A stretch of DNA of 64,000 nt from Hydrogenophaga sp. NFH-34. Its GTDB lineage: Bacteria > Pseudomonadota > Gammaproteobacteria > Burkholderiales > Burkholderiaceae_C. Where the stretch lies: assembly GCF_021401345.1 (NCBI RefSeq), contig NZ_JACBGE010000002.1:186001-250000 (forward strand), written 5' to 3'. Below are positions 45,287-55,228 of this stretch, piece by piece; the first letter of the stretch is position 1, and every line of letters begins with the position of its first letter. Below the pieces are notes generated by a model. The model was not told the DNA's origin. It did not search any database and saw only the letters and a list, made by a program, of their open reading frames with translations. The position numbers and the translations under genes were made by a program.

Positions 45287-46291
45287 TCAGCGGCGAATGG
45301 CCGGAACCGCGTCTGCCAGCGCCCGGGACCGACGGAACTCTCGCGGGCCGATGCCGAATTCGGCCTTGAAAGCACGACTGAAATGCGACACATTGCTGAA
45401 GCCCCAGGCGTAAGCAATCTCGCCGATGGACCGGGACCTCAGGGCCGACGCCGACAAGTCGCGGCGGCACAGCGCCAGACGCTGTTTCCACACCGACCTC
45501 ATCAGCGGATGACCACCCGGCTCGTCGAACAGTTCGTAGACATGGCGCTGCGACAGGCCGACACCCCGCGCGATGGACAGCGCGCTGAGCTGGCTGTCCC
45601 AGAGGTGGTCGCGCACATAGGCCAGGATGCGCTGGCGATGCAGCGTCTTCAGCCGCGTGGGGGAAGAATCCGTTTCATCCAGCAACGTGCGTAGCGCGGG
45701 CGCCAGCAGGCGGGGCAAGGCCTCGGCAATGTCGTCGGCCGTGTCTTCGCCGATGTCGGGCACCATGGCGAACAACTGGTCCAGCAGGCCTGTGAACAGC
45801 GCGCCGGTCTTCACGCCGGGCCGGATGGCGCGCGCCGTCAGCATGTCCCAGTGCGGCAGCACCTGGCGCAGGGCCTGGGGCTCCAGATAAACCGAATGCA
45901 CGGCGCTGTCGGTGGTCTGGATGTGGAAGGGCCGAGATGGGTCGATCACGAAAAAATCACCCGCCTCGACGCGGCTCTCGCGGTCACCTTGCGCCACCAC
46001 GGCGGCCCCCTGCCGGTGGTACGACACCAGCAACCGGGACTCGCTCGCGTTCCGGGTCCGGGTGGACACCGTGGAATGGGCCGAGAACCGCAGTGCAGCA
46101 AAACGGAGTTTGCGACCGAAGTAGCCCTGCACCTCCGCCGTCAAGGGCGTGGCAGGCGGGCTGCTGATGGCCAGGTGCATGGCGAAGGTGGACTGCATCT
46201 CCTGCTGGAACCGCTGAGCCCGAAGTGGCTCAGGGGTGCTGTCCATCGTGAAATGACAGGCTTTGCCGGGCACGGCGGTGGCGGTTTTCAT
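45287..46291 (-). CDS. AraC-family transcriptional regulator
   Basis: A 334-residue regulator with an AraC_binding_2-type N-terminus (RLLVSYHRQGAAVVAQGD, AGDFFVIDPSRPFHIQ) and the C-terminal double helix-turn-helix (LSALSIARGVGLSQRHVYEL and SIGEIAYAWGFSNVSHFSRA with AFKAEFGIGPREFR). The ATG at 46291 has GGAGA four bases before it. It most likely activates the neighbouring catabolic genes in the presence of their substrate; its binding site is not recognisable. Confidence 0.87.
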   Translation of the reverse strand: MKTATAVPGKACHFTMDSTPEPLRAQRFQQEMQSTFAMHLAISSPPATPLTAEVQGYFGRKLRFAALRFSAHSTVSTRTRNASESRLLVSYHRQGAAVVAQGDRESRVEAGDFFVIDPSRPFHIQTTDSAVHSVYLEPQALRQVLPHWDMLTARAIRPGVKTGALFTGLLDQLFAMVPDIGEDTADDIAEALPRLLAPALRTLLDETDSSPTRLKTLHRQRILAYVRDHLWDSQLSALSIARGVGLSQRHVYELFDEPGGHPLMRSVWKQRLALCRRDLSASALRSRSIGEIAYAWGFSNVSHFSRAFKAEFGIGPREFRRSRALADAVPAIRR

Positions 46292-46439
46292 GTTGTCTCC
46301 AACGGGTCTTCTGTGCGCTGGGACCCGATGAGACATTAAAACCCGATCGGCAAAACCAGACCGACAAACGGGTTGTGCAACGCGCCCCTCCCGAACGAAC
46401 CTCTGCAGCACCTGGTCTTGTCAGGCATTCATGAGCTTC

Positions 46440-46771
46440 CGGGATGCGACACATACGCAGTTGCAGGCCTTCGAGCCGGGACAAGCGACGCACCCGCGTC
46501 TTGCCCACCTGCCAGCCCTCCCGTTTGAGCATCACCAGAACCCTCTGGTAACCCAACCGCGGCCGGCTCATTGCGATGTCCCGGATACGTTATCGAGGCG
46601 CACTTTGGTCGCATGCCTCGCACTTGACATACCAGATCGGGCGCTGCAGCAGCGCCCGTCGGCACGAGTGGTGCACCCTCACCTTGAAGCGTGCCTGCAT
46701 CCAGGCGGCCAGCTCGCGGCGCTTGGCAGCGGATACGCAATCCGCTCCTCGCTGAATCGGGACTTCTTCAT
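46440..46771 (-). pseudogene. IS3-family transposase remnant
   Basis: Between the AraC gene and tRNA-Pro lies an IS3-type fossil. MKKSRFSEERIAY (46771 down) is the start of OrfA; then a deletion joins OrfB residues (LAAWMQARFKVRVHHSCRRA, LLQRPIWYV). A TAA interrupts, and MSRPRLGYQRVLVMLKREGW continues OrfB to about 46440 before homology fades. No catalytic DDE part and no clear terminal repeats remain. Apart from this I see nothing in 46292-46894. Confidence 0.8.
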
Positions 46772-46894
46772 CGCTTCTACCTGCCTCTCTCGGGGCCTTG
46801 GGAAGCAACCGTACCTATGGTTTTGACCCATCGCGGTTTTTCGGGGAACGTCACATATGCCGCTGAACCTGATGATCCATGGTGCGCGGCGCAA

Positions 46895-46928
46895 CAAAAA
46901 AGCCCGAAGTCGTGAGACTCCGGGCTTT
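46895..46928 (-). terminator. Intrinsic terminator after tRNA-Pro
   Basis: On the minus strand AAAGCCCGGAGTC pairs with GACTTCGGGCTTT (one mismatch) around TCAC and is followed by T6. It lies 10 bases behind the tRNA. Confidence 0.85.
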
Positions 46929-46937
46929 CGCAAAAAA

Positions 46938-47014
46938 TGGTCGGCGTGGCGGGATTCGAACTCGCGACCCCTTGCACCCCATGCAAGTGCGCTACCAGGC
47001 TGCGCTACACGCCG
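46938..47014 (-). tRNA. tRNA-Pro (anticodon GGG)
   Basis: A 77-base cloverleaf with acceptor CGGCGTG / CACGCCG, the C1 start typical of bacterial proline tRNAs, D arm GCGCAGCCTGGTAGCGC, anticodon stem CTTGC/GCAAG with loop ATGGGGT (anticodon GGG), T arm around GTTCGAATC and encoded ACCA. Confidence 0.97.
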
Positions 47015-47049
47015 ACAAGCCTTAGATTATAGCCTGACTGAAGCCACTT

Positions 47050-47484
47050 TCAGAACGGCTCGTCAAGAAGATTGCGGATCTCCCTCAACTCCTGGCGAAC
47101 ACGGGGCAACCAGCCCCCCGGACCGTCGCTTTCAGCGCTCATCGGTGTCTGCACCAGCACCGCCTCCTGCACGGCACCCTCGGCGGACCGCTCATCGGTT
47201 GGAGCGTCATCATGCCGGTCCGGTTGGCCTGCAAGCTCCTGAAGCCGGTTGCGCGCCCCGCTGATGGTGAACCCTTGGTCGTAGAGCAGCTCGCGGATGC
47301 GCCGGATCATCAGCACCTCGTGATGCTGGTAATAGCGCCGGTTACCGCGGCGCTTCATGGGCCGCAACTGGGTGAACTCCTGCTCCCAGTACCGAAGCAC
47401 ATGGGGCTTCACACCACAGAGGTCGCCCACTTCACCGATGGTGAAGTAGCGTTTGGCCGGGATGGGTGGCAGCGCGTTTTCCAT
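47050..47484 (-). CDS. MerR-family regulator
   Basis: A 144-residue protein with an N-terminal MerR winged helix (YFTIGEVGDLCGVKPHVLRYWEQEF, shown in part; NRRYYQHHEVLMIRRI) and a short C-terminal half that lacks metal-binding Cys. In beta-proteobacteria a MerR gene of this kind regularly follows ihfA, as here, and tRNA-Pro regularly follows it. Target genes are unknown. A GC hairpin at 47576-47606 lies between ihfA and this gene but has no T run. Confidence 0.88.
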   Translation of the reverse strand: MENALPPIPAKRYFTIGEVGDLCGVKPHVLRYWEQEFTQLRPMKRRGNRRYYQHHEVLMIRRIRELLYDQGFTISGARNRLQELAGQPDRHDDAPTDERSAEGAVQEAVLVQTPMSAESDGPGGWLPRVRQELREIRNLLDEPF

Positions 47485-47619
47485 GAAAAATCAAGGCGAT
47501 ACAAGCCGAACCTTGAAATTTACTCTAAGCGCGGTGCGCTGAAACTCCAGATCGGCAAATAGGTGTCGACATGTTGTGTTCCCGCCCCTGAAGGCGGGAA
47601 AAACACCCATGCGCAGCGA

Positions 47620-47946
47620 TCAGGCCCCGGTGATCGCAGCTTGCACCTGCTCCTTGAGCTTGGGGCTCGCATGGAAAGTGACCACGCGCCGCGCCTCGAT
47701 GGCCACGGGCTCCCCGGTGCGGGGATTGCGGCCCGGGCGGGCCGCCTTGGTCCGGATCTGGAAGTTGCCGAAGCCGGAAATCTTCACGTCCGTGCCATTG
47801 ACCAGGCTGTCGGTGACCAAGTCAAAAAACGCGTCGATCATGTCCTTGGACTCGCGCTTGTTCAGCCCGATCTGGTCAAACAGCAGTTCGGCCAGCTGCG
47901 CTTTGGTCAGCGCGGGCGTTTCCAGGCTTTCGACGGCCAGTTCCAT
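47620..47946 (-). CDS. ihfA: Integration host factor alpha subunit
   Basis: A 108-residue IHF-alpha of the HU family (99 in E. coli). The DNA arm segment [20 protein letters not shown] contains the conserved Pro that intercalates in bent DNA, and GFGNF precedes it. With IHF-beta it bends DNA in recombination, transcription and, in I-E CRISPR systems, spacer integration. AGGAG stands before the ATG. It follows pheT, the normal arrangement in proteobacteria. Confidence 0.95.
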   Translation of the reverse strand: MELAVESLETPALTKAQLAELLFDQIGLNKRESKDMIDAFFDLVTDSLVNGTDVKISGFGNFQIRTKAARPGRNPRTGEPVAIEARRVVTFHASPKLKEQVQAAITGA

Positions 47947-47981
47947 GTGTGCTCCTGTGTCTTGTTGTGGTGCGGGCCAAG

Positions 47982-50405
47982 TCAGCGCAAGCGCGCTGCC
48001 ACACCATGGGCCAGCGCCTTGAGCACCGACTGTACCGACGCTTCAATTTCGTCGTCGGTCAGTGTAGCGTCGTCCCGGCTCAGCGTCAGGCGAATCGCCA
48101 GACTCTTTTCATCTGCAGCCAGCGCACCGCTAACGCCATCGGCCTGCTTCTTGGGCCGGTACAGGTCGAACAGGGCTGCCTGCCTCAGCAGCGGCAAACC
48201 CGATGTACGGATGGTCGCCATGACGGCATCGTGCGACACCGACTCCTTGACCACGATGGCGATGTCCCGCTCCACGGGCTGGTGGCGGCTGACGGGCTGG
48301 AACACCGGGACATCGCGCCGCAGCACGGCGTCAAGCGCCAACTCGAACATCACAGGCGCCTGGACCATGTCGTAGGACTGCCGCCATTTGGGGTGCAGTT
48401 CACCCACATGCCCGATGCAGCGATCATCCAGCCACACGCTGGCGCAGCGCCCGGGGTGCATAGCGGGGTGTTCTGCGGGTTTGAAAACGGGCTGCAGCGG
48501 TGCCAGCAGCGCCTGCACATCGCCCTTGACATCGAAAAAGTCCACCAACCGATCGGCCGTTCCCCATTGCAGGCCATCCGCACCGCCATAGGCCAGGCCG
48601 GCCACGTGCATGGGCTGGTCGAAACCCGCCACGGTCGTGTCGCTGTCCACCACCGCAGCGTCCTTGCGGAACACGCGCCCCAGTTCAAAGAGCCTCACGC
48701 GCTGGGCCTTGCGATCCAGATTGAACTTGAGGACCGCGATCAGACTACCCAGGAGGGACGAGCGCATCACGCTCATCTGGCTGGCAATCGGATTGAGCAG
48801 CTTGATCGGGTCGGCATTGCCCGCAAGCTCGCGCTCCCAGCGTTCTTCGACAAAACTGAAGTTGATGGTTTCCTGGTAGCCCAGTTGTGCCAGTTGGCGG
48901 CGCACGGCAAACGGTCCCCGCTGGCTTTCGGTACGCAGCTTGGCGGTGATCGGTGCCAGTGGCGGATTGGTCGGCAATTGCTCGTAGCCGATGACCCGCG
49001 CGACCTCTTCGATCAGGTCTTCCTCGATCTGCAGGTCAAACCGGAAAGCCGGCGGTGCAACCGTGACCGTCCCGTCACCTTCGGAGACCTCGAGGCCGAG
49101 GCGGCGCAATGCGCCGGCACACTGGGCTTGTGTCACCGGCATCCCGATGACCTTGACCGCCCGCGCCACGCGCAGCGTCACCGGCTTTCCCTCCGGCAGA
49201 GCCAGGGTCTGGTCGTCCAGCGGTCCGGCCTGGCCGCCGCAGATGTCGAGCACCAGTTGCGTGATGCGCTCGATATGTTCCACCGTGGTCGACGGATCGA
49301 CACCCCGCTCGAAGCGGTGACCGGCGTCGGTGCTGAAGTTGTAGCGGCGCGACCGGCCGGCAATGGCCTGCGGCCACCAGAACGCCGCCTCGATGAAGAT
49401 GTTCTGCGTCTCGTCGGACACCGCCGTGGCGTCGCCTCCCATGATGCCGGCAAGCGATTCGACCTGATGGTCGTCCGCGATCACGCCCACGGCGCCGTCG
49501 ACCACAACGGTATGGCCGTTGAGCAGCTTGAGTTGCTCGCCCTCACGCCCCCAGCGCACCTGCAGACCACCGTGAATTTTGTCGAGGTCAAAGATGTGTG
49601 AAGGTCGCCCCAGCTCGAACATCACGTAGTTGGAAATGTCCACCAACGGCGAAATGCTGCGCTGACCGCAGCGCGCCAGACGGTCGACCATCCAGCCCGG
49701 CGTCTGCGCCTGGGTGTTCACACCCCGCACCACTCGGCCACTGAAACGGCCGCACAGGTCACTCGCGTGCACGGTCACAGGCAGACGGTCGGCCACGCCC
49801 GCAGGAACCGGCGGGAACTCGGGCTGCAAGAGGGGGGTATCGGTCAAGGCAGACACCTCGCGCGCAATGCCGTACACGCTCAGGCAATGCGCCAGATTGG
49901 GCGTGAGCTTGAGCGTGAACAGCATGTCATCCAGCGCCAGTTGCTCGCGGATGTTGCGCCCGATCACGGCGTCGTCGTCCAACTCCAGCAGACCATGGCT
50001 CTCTTCCGAGATCTTCAGCTCCTTGGCCGAACACAACATGCCCTGGCTTTCCACGCCACGCAGCTTGCCCAGTTTGATGGCGAAGGGCTTGCCGTCTTCA
50101 CCCGGAGGCAGCAAGGCGCCTACCGTCGCGCAAGGCACCTTGATGCCGGCACGGGCATTGGGTGCACCGCAGACGATGTTGAGCGGAGCACCCTGCCCCA
50201 CGTCCACCTGGCACACACGCAGGCGGTCAGCGTTGGGGTGCTGCTCGGCACTCAGGATCTGCCCCACCACCACCCCCGTGAACGCGGGCGCCACGGGGTG
50301 CAGCTCTTCGACCTCCAGACCGGCCATGGTCAGGGTGTCAGCCAGTTGCTGACTGGTCAAGGACGGATTGCAGAAGGCTCGCAGCCAGGACTCGGGAAAT
50401 TGCAT
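47982..50405 (-). CDS. pheT: Phenylalanyl-tRNA synthetase beta subunit
   Basis: A full 807-residue PheT (795 in E. coli). The N-terminal tRNA-binding domain ([20 protein letters not shown]), the B3/B4 editing domain (near residues 210-380), the B5 domain and the C-terminal anticodon-binding domain ([18 protein letters not shown]) are in order. It pairs with PheS as alpha2-beta2 to charge tRNA-Phe. It follows pheS by 33 bases. Confidence 0.97.
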   Translation of the reverse strand: MQFPESWLRAFCNPSLTSQQLADTLTMAGLEVEELHPVAPAFTGVVVGQILSAEQHPNADRLRVCQVDVGQGAPLNIVCGAPNARAGIKVPCATVGALLPPGEDGKPFAIKLGKLRGVESQGMLCSAKELKISEESHGLLELDDDAVIGRNIREQLALDDMLFTLKLTPNLAHCLSVYGIAREVSALTDTPLLQPEFPPVPAGVADRLPVTVHASDLCGRFSGRVVRGVNTQAQTPGWMVDRLARCGQRSISPLVDISNYVMFELGRPSHIFDLDKIHGGLQVRWGREGEQLKLLNGHTVVVDGAVGVIADDHQVESLAGIMGGDATAVSDETQNIFIEAAFWWPQAIAGRSRRYNFSTDAGHRFERGVDPSTTVEHIERITQLVLDICGGQAGPLDDQTLALPEGKPVTLRVARAVKVIGMPVTQAQCAGALRRLGLEVSEGDGTVTVAPPAFRFDLQIEEDLIEEVARVIGYEQLPTNPPLAPITAKLRTESQRGPFAVRRQLAQLGYQETINFSFVEERWERELAGNADPIKLLNPIASQMSVMRSSLLGSLIAVLKFNLDRKAQRVRLFELGRVFRKDAAVVDSDTTVAGFDQPMHVAGLAYGGADGLQWGTADRLVDFFDVKGDVQALLAPLQPVFKPAEHPAMHPGRCASVWLDDRCIGHVGELHPKWRQSYDMVQAPVMFELALDAVLRRDVPVFQPVSRHQPVERDIAIVVKESVSHDAVMATIRTSGLPLLRQAALFDLYRPKKQADGVSGALAADEKSLAIRLTLSRDDATLTDDEIEASVQSVLKALAHGVAARLR

Positions 50406-50438
50406 GGAACGACTCGGTAAGCGACGACGCGAAGATGT

Positions 50439-51512
50439 TTACTGGAATTGCTTCAGGAAACGGATGTCGCCGTCGAAGAACAGGCGCAGATCGTTGACGC
50501 CGTAGCGCAACATGGTCAGGCGATCGGGCCCCATGCCAAAGGCAAAGCCGATGTACTTTTCGGGGTCCAGCCCCATGTTGCGCACCACGTTCGGGTGCAC
50601 CTGGCCGGAGCCAGCCACTTCCAGCCACCGGCCAGCCAGCGGGCCGCTCTGGAACTGGATATCGATTTCGGCACTTGGCTCGGTGAACGGGAAAAAGCTG
50701 GGGCGAAAGCGCAGCACCAGGTCATCGCTCTCGAAGAAGGTCCTGCAGAAGTCGGTAAAGACCACTTTCAGATCCTTGAAGCTCACATTCGCACCGATCC
50801 AGAGACCTTCGCACTGGTGGAACATGGGCGAGTGGGTCGCGTCGCTGTCCACCCGGTAGGTACGCCCAGGAGCAATCACCCGAATCTCGGGCATGTCACC
50901 ACCAAAAAGTTGGCCGGAACGCGGATCGAAACCGTTCCCGTGCTTGCGCACGTGCGCATGCGCATACCGGATCTGCATGGGGCTGGTATGCGGCCGCAGA
51001 GGCAGCAGCAACCCATCGGCACTGCGGCCGTCCACATAGAACGTGTCCTGCATGGAACGCGCCGGGTGGTTGGGCGGGTTGTTCAGGGCTGTGAAGCTGA
51101 ACCAGTCGGTTTCGATCTCGGGACCATCGGCCACATCGAACCCCTGGGAGGCAAAGATCGCCTCAATGCGCTCCATCGTCAGACTGACCGGATGCAAGCC
51201 ACCTTGCCCGCGCTGGCGCCCCGGCAGAGTCACATCGAGCGCTTCGGCTTTCAGCTGAACCTGCAACTCGGCATCGGCCAGGGCTTGGCGCCGCTCGGTC
51301 AACGCCGCTTCAATCGCCTGCTTGGCCACATTGATCGCTGCCCCCCGGGTCTTTTTCTCATCGACCGACAAGGCAGCCATGCCCTTCATCAGCTCCGTGA
51401 TGCGGCCCGACTTGCCCAGGTACAGCGCCTTGGCATTTTCGAGATCGGCCGGTGTGGTGGCCTGGGCAAACGCACCCCGGGCACCGTCCACCAGAACATC
51501 CAACTCGTTCAT
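50439..51512 (-). CDS. pheS: Phenylalanyl-tRNA synthetase alpha subunit
   Basis: A 357-residue class II synthetase subunit. An N-terminal coiled-coil (residues ~1-85) binds tRNA-Phe; motif 2 ([22 protein letters not shown]) is given here by its ends only, and motif 3 is [18 protein letters not shown]. The ATG at 51512 gives the usual N-terminus [18 protein letters not shown]; the longer frame upstream runs through the leader hairpin. A terminator-like hairpin lies 27 bases upstream of the start. Confidence 0.97.
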   Translation of the reverse strand: MNELDVLVDGARGAFAQATTPADLENAKALYLGKSGRITELMKGMAALSVDEKKTRGAAINVAKQAIEAALTERRQALADAELQVQLKAEALDVTLPGRQRGQGGLHPVSLTMERIEAIFASQGFDVADGPEIETDWFSFTALNNPPNHPARSMQDTFYVDGRSADGLLLPLRPHTSPMQIRYAHAHVRKHGNGFDPRSGQLFGGDMPEIRVIAPGRTYRVDSDATHSPMFHQCEGLWIGANVSFKDLKVVFTDFCRTFFESDDLVLRFRPSFFPFTEPSAEIDIQFQSGPLAGRWLEVAGSGQVHPNVVRNMGLDPEKYIGFAFGMGPDRLTMLRYGVNDLRLFFDGDIRFLKQFQ

Positions 51513-51528
51513 GTGTGTCTTTCGGCAA

Positions 51529-51582
51529 AACAATGAAAAAGGGGCTGAAGCCGGCGGCAAACCGCTCAAGCCTCAACCCCTT
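51529..51582 (-). terminator. Terminator or attenuator between rplT and pheS
   Basis: On the minus strand AAGGGGTTGA (51582-51573) pairs with TCAGCCCCTT (51548-51539), one G-U pair, with an inner GC-rich stem, followed by TTTTTCATTGTTTT. In E. coli pheST is controlled by a leader attenuator at this place. I find no Phe-rich leader peptide here. Confidence 0.7.
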
Positions 51583-51634
51583 CAAACGACGTGACCGCCA
51601 AGCTACCGAAGAGGCAGCCCTCGGCCGTCGGAAA

Positions 51635-51997
51635 TCAAGCGGCGGCCAGCTTGGCTTTGACTTGTTCCACGATGCTGTTGAAGGCAGCAACGTCGTTGAC
51701 GGCCAGATCGGCCAGAACCTTGCGGTCGATGGCGATCTCGGCTTTCTTCAGGCCATTGGCGAACTGGCTGTACGTCAGGCCGCAAGCACGGGCACCAGCG
51801 TTGATACGCGCAATCCACAGTTGGCGGAAAACGCGCTTCTTGGTACGGCGATCACGGTAGGCGTATTGGCCCGCCTTCATCACCGCCTGCTTGGCGATGC
51901 GGAAGACGTTGCCGCGACGGCCGCGGAAACCCTTGGCCAGAGCCAGAACTTTCTTGTGTCGGGCGCGAGCCGTGACACCACGTTTGACGCGAGGCAT
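51635..51997 (-). CDS. rplT: Ribosomal protein L20
   Basis: A 120-residue L20 (118 in E. coli), complete from [20 protein letters not shown] to the C-terminal [21 protein letters not shown]20 is needed early in 50S assembly and in E. coli represses translation of rpmI-rplT by binding the leader. It follows rpmI by 24 bases. Confidence 0.98.
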   Translation of the reverse strand: MPRVKRGVTARARHKKVLALAKGFRGRRGNVFRIAKQAVMKAGQYAYRDRRTKKRVFRQLWIARINAGARACGLTYSQFANGLKKAEIAIDRKVLADLAVNDVAAFNSIVEQVKAKLAAA

Positions 51998-52021
51998 GTG
52001 TGTTCTCCTTGTTCGTCGTGA

Positions 52022-52225
52022 TTACAGGCCAGCCGAGGGCAGCATCTGTGCCATGTGACCCATGTTGGTCTCATGCACCGTCACCGCACCGCGAAGGTGG
52101 CGCTTGTTCTTGGTGGTCTTCTTGGTCAGGATGTGACGTTTGAAGGCTTGACCGCGCTTGACGGTCCCACCCGGACGAACGCGAAAACGCTTTTTCGCGC
52201 TGCTCTTGGTCTTCATTTTGGGCAT
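52022..52225 (-). CDS. rpmI: Ribosomal protein L35
   Basis: A 67-residue L35 ([20 protein letters not shown]). The first ATG giving the conserved N-terminus is at 52225, with a GGAGCATGAG context. It stands 184 bases after infC; this long gap could carry the L20-binding leader known from E. coli, though I do not see a clear pseudoknot. Confidence 0.97.
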   Translation of the reverse strand: MPKMKTKSSAKKRFRVRPGGTVKRGQAFKRHILTKKTTKNKRHLRGAVTVHETNMGHMAQMLPSAGL

Positions 52226-52409
52226 TCTCATGCTCCTGTTTTGTTTGTGCTCGTGAGGCGCCGCGAACCTTCCGCGAACTTGTTGGCCCCGAGACACTTC
52301 TGATGAGGCTCCCGAAAGAGCCCCCGATCGGCCATGGTTTTCACCCTGGCCTGCGATGAAAAGGCCCGAAGACCTTATCACCCCTTTCTGTTCAACCGAC
52401 CTGCCTCAA

Positions 52410-53012
52410 TCAGGCGGCCTGCCCAGCTGGCGCTTCAGCCGCCTTGGGAGCGGAACCACCACCAGCCTTCTTGCGTCCAGGCGCGATCATCATGATCATT
52501 TGCCGCCCTTCCAGCTTGGGGAACTGCTCGACGATGATCGCATCACCCAGGTCGTCCCGGATGCGATTCAGCAGTGCGAGACCCAACTCCTGGTGGGTGA
52601 TTTCGCGACCGCGAAACCGCAGCGTGATCTTGCATTTATCACCGTCGTCCAGAAAACGGCGGATGTTGCGCATCTTGATGTTGTAGTCGCCGTCGTCGGT
52701 ACCGGGACGGAACTTGACTTCCTTGATCTCGATGACCGTCTGCTTGGCCTTGGCCTCAGCCGCCTTCTTCTGCTCCTGGTACTTGAACTTGCCGTAGTCC
52801 ATCAGCCGGCAAACCGGCGGAGTGGCCGTTGCCGCAATTTCCACCAGATCCACATCCAGCTCACCGGCCATGCGCAACGCCTCTTGGAGACTCACGATGC
52901 CCAGTGGCTCGTTTTCCGGTCCATTGAGGCGAACCTCCGGAGCCATGATTTCTCGGTTCAGGCGGTGTGCACGCTCTTCACGCTGGCGGCGGTCGCGAAA
53001 ATTGGTAGCTAT
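52410..53012 (-). CDS. infC: Translation initiation factor IF-3, ATA start
   Basis: A 200-residue IF-3 with N-domain ([20 protein letters not shown]), linker rich in Lys/Glu, and C-domain ([19 protein letters not shown]), plus an Ala/Gly-rich tail absent in E. coli. No ATG, GTG or TTG fits the N-terminus. The codon at 53012-53010 is ATA (ATA-GCT-ACC-AAT-TTT), with AAGGA seven bases upstream. infC of E. coli uses ATT, and IF-3 rejects such codons, giving autoregulation; ATA here would serve the same purpose. The gene lies 97 bases after thrS. Confidence 0.95.
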   Translation of the reverse strand: MATNFRDRRQREERAHRLNREIMAPEVRLNGPENEPLGIVSLQEALRMAGELDVDLVEIAATATPPVCRLMDYGKFKYQEQKKAAEAKAKQTVIEIKEVKFRPGTDDGDYNIKMRNIRRFLDDGDKCKITLRFRGREITHQELGLALLNRIRDDLGDAIIVEQFPKLEGRQMIMMIAPGRKKAGGGSAPKAAEAPAGQAA

Positions 53013-53109
53013 GGCGGTTTCCTTGGATGGGCAAGTTAAAAAAACGGCGACATCCCCATCGGGGACGCACATACGAAGGAAGCAACAGCCTATGCGGCTC
53101 CGGAAGGAT

Positions 53110-55017
53110 TTACACCTTGGAAGCTATATCTGCCGCCACAAGCCTGGAGAAGTCCTCCAGCGGCATGACACCGAGGTCTTTGTTGCCTCGCGCCCGCACG
53201 GCCACGGCTCCAGCAGCTTTCTCTTTGTCGCCCACGACAAGGATAAAAGGCAGCTTTTGCAACGCGTGCTCCCGTATTTTATACGTAATTTTTTCGTTGC
53301 GCAGATCAAGAGCCACCCTAAGCCCTTGATTTTGCAGCATTTCGGTGATTTCGCGACAGTAATCGGCTTGGGAATCGGTGATATTGAGCACCGCCACCTG
53401 CACAGGGGCCAGCCATGCAGGCAGCGCGCCCGCATGCTGTTCGATCAAGATACCGATGAAACGCTCCAAGCTGCCGACAATGGCCCGGTGCAGCATGACA
53501 GGGCGATGGCGGCTGCCATCCTCACCGACAAACTCCGCATCCAGGCGCTCCGGCAGATTGGGATCGACCTGGATCGTGCCGCACTGCCATTCGCGCCCCA
53601 GCGCATCCTTGAGCGTGTACTCGATCTTGGGCCCGTAGAAAGCCCCCTCACCCGGCAGATAAGTGAACTCGCACCCCGACGCCCGCAAACCCTCGGCCAG
53701 CGCCGCCTCGGCCTTGTCCCAGCTCTCCTCGGTCCCGATCCGTTTTTCCGGGCGGGTGGACAGCTTGTAGATGATGTCGGTGAAGCCGAAGTCTTTGTAG
53801 ACCTTCTGCAGCAGTGTGGTGAACGCCTGGACCTCACCCTGGATCATGTCTTCCGTGCAGAAGATGTGACCATCGTCCTGCGTGAAAGCGCGTACGCGCA
53901 TGATGCCGTGCAGACCACCCGTGGGCTCGTTGCGGTGACAGGCGCCAAACTCGCCATAGCGCAGCGGCAGGTCGCGATAGCTCTTGATACCCTGCTTGTA
54001 GATCAGGATGTGACCAGGGCAGTTCATCGGCTTGAGCGCGTACTCGCGCTTTTCCGACTCGGTGGTGAACATGTTCTCGCGGTACTTGTCCCAGTGGCCC
54101 GTCTTCTCCCACAGCGACTTGTCGAGAATCTGCGGCCCCTTCACTTCCTGGTAGCCGTTCTCACGGTACACCTTGCGCATGTACTGCTCGACCTCTTGCC
54201 AGATCACCCAACCCTTGGGGTGCCAGAACACGGTCCCCGGGGAATGCTCGTCAAGGTGGAACAGGTCCAGCTCGCGGCCGATCTTTCGGTGATCGCGCTT
54301 CTCGGCCTCCTCCAGCATGGTCAGGTACTGCTGCAGATCGTCCTTGCTCGCCCAAGCCGTGCCATAGATGCGCTGCAGCATCTCGTTGCGATGATCGCCG
54401 CGCCAGTAAGCGCCCGCCACCTTCATCAGCTTGAAGTGCTTGAGCTTGCCCGTACTCGGCACGTGCGGCCCCCGGCAAAGGTCTTCGAACGCCCCTTCGC
54501 GATAGAGCGACACGTCTTCGTTGCTGGGAATGCTGGCGATGATCTCGGCCTTGTAATGCTCACCCAAACCCTTGAAGTACGCCACCGCCTCGTCACGCGG
54601 CAGCACACGGCGCACCACAGGCTCGTCCTTGGCGGCGAGTTCGGTCATGCGCTTTTCGAGCGCCACCAAATCTTCGGGCGTGAAGGGGCGCTTGTAGGAG
54701 AAGTCGTAATAGAAGCCGTTGTCGATCACCGGACCGATAGTGACCTGTGCCTCGGGAAACAGTTCCTTGACCGCATAAGCCAGCAAATGCGCGGTCGAGT
54801 GACGGATCACCTCAAGACCATCGGCATCTTTGGCCGTGACGATGGACAACGGGCTGTCCTGGCTGATGAGGTGGCTGGTATCCACCATCTTGTCACCGAT
54901 CTTGCCGGCCAACGCAGCCTTGGCCAGGCCACTGCCGATCGAGGCAGCGACATCGGCGACCGTGACCGGCCCGGGAAACTCGCGTTGGGAACCATCGGGA
55001 AGCGTGATGTGCAACAT
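53110..55017 (-). CDS. thrS: Threonyl-tRNA synthetase
   Basis: A 635-residue class II synthetase (642 in E. coli). Domains in order: TGS (residues 1-61, [19 protein letters not shown]), editing domain with [11 protein letters not shown] and later a zinc Cys/His pair, catalytic core with the zinc Cys in [13 protein letters not shown] (near 332), motif 2 ([20 protein letters not shown]), and the anticodon domain from ~530. The ATG at 55017 gives [10 protein letters not shown]. It is preceded by a threonine leader peptide and a terminator, so it is probably controlled by attenuation. Confidence 0.97.
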   Translation of the reverse strand: MLHITLPDGSQREFPGPVTVADVAASIGSGLAKAALAGKIGDKMVDTSHLISQDSPLSIVTAKDADGLEVIRHSTAHLLAYAVKELFPEAQVTIGPVIDNGFYYDFSYKRPFTPEDLVALEKRMTELAAKDEPVVRRVLPRDEAVAYFKGLGEHYKAEIIASIPSNEDVSLYREGAFEDLCRGPHVPSTGKLKHFKLMKVAGAYWRGDHRNEMLQRIYGTAWASKDDLQQYLTMLEEAEKRDHRKIGRELDLFHLDEHSPGTVFWHPKGWVIWQEVEQYMRKVYRENGYQEVKGPQILDKSLWEKTGHWDKYRENMFTTESEKREYALKPMNCPGHILIYKQGIKSYRDLPLRYGEFGACHRNEPTGGLHGIMRVRAFTQDDGHIFCTEDMIQGEVQAFTTLLQKVYKDFGFTDIIYKLSTRPEKRIGTEESWDKAEAALAEGLRASGCEFTYLPGEGAFYGPKIEYTLKDALGREWQCGTIQVDPNLPERLDAEFVGEDGSRHRPVMLHRAIVGSLERFIGILIEQHAGALPAWLAPVQVAVLNITDSQADYCREITEMLQNQGLRVALDLRNEKITYKIREHALQKLPFILVVGDKEKAAGAVAVRARGNKDLGVMPLEDFSRLVAADIASKV

Positions 55018-55027
55018 GGCGTATCCG

Positions 55028-55057
55028 AAAAACAAAAAGCGCGGCAGAGGCCGCGCT
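55028..55057 (-). terminator. Attenuator terminator in the thrS leader
   Basis: On the minus strand AGCGCGGC (55057-55050) and GCCGCGCT (55045-55038) form a perfect 8-base-pair stem with a CTCT loop, followed by TTTTGTTTTT. It ends ~10 bases before the thrS ATG, so it must be bypassed for thrS to be made from an upstream promoter. Confidence 0.85.
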
Positions 55058-55102
55058 AGGAGAGGGAGGAGCAAGAAATCGGGCAGGCGCGAACTGCAGG
55101 CC

Positions 55103-55147
55103 TCAAAGGGCCAGAAAAACCACCTCCGGTGTAGTTCGCGGTGTCAT
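55103..55147 (-). CDS. Threonine leader peptide of thrS (14 residues)
   Basis: ATG at 55147 and TGA at 55105-55103 frame [14 protein letters not shown]; three of the first six residues are Thr (ACA, ACT, ACA). Codons 3-5 contain CGCGAACT (55140-55133), which pairs perfectly with AGTTCGCG (55095-55088) just after the stop. The latter can instead pair with the 5' arm of the terminator (TCGCGC at 55092-55087 with GCGCGG at 55056-55051). This is the layout of ribosome-mediated attenuation. The ribosome site (AGG) is close to the ATG and weak. Not in any annotation standard; inferred. Confidence 0.6.
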   Translation of the reverse strand: MTPRTTPEVVFLAL

Positions 55148-55228
55148 AACCTGAATGCCTTTCTCGATCTTGCTGATCAAACTGCCTTGCATTCTCTCAT
55201 ACATCGGCCAACCGCTATCACCCGATGC

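Noticed and set aside
47576-47606. GC hairpin between ihfA and merR as a terminator
   Set aside because: The stem is good but no T run follows on either strand in the right place.
55148-55210. A sigma-70 promoter for the thrS leader
   Set aside because: TTGATC and TTGGCC are present, but no convincing -10 lies at 16-18 bases; promoter left unassigned.
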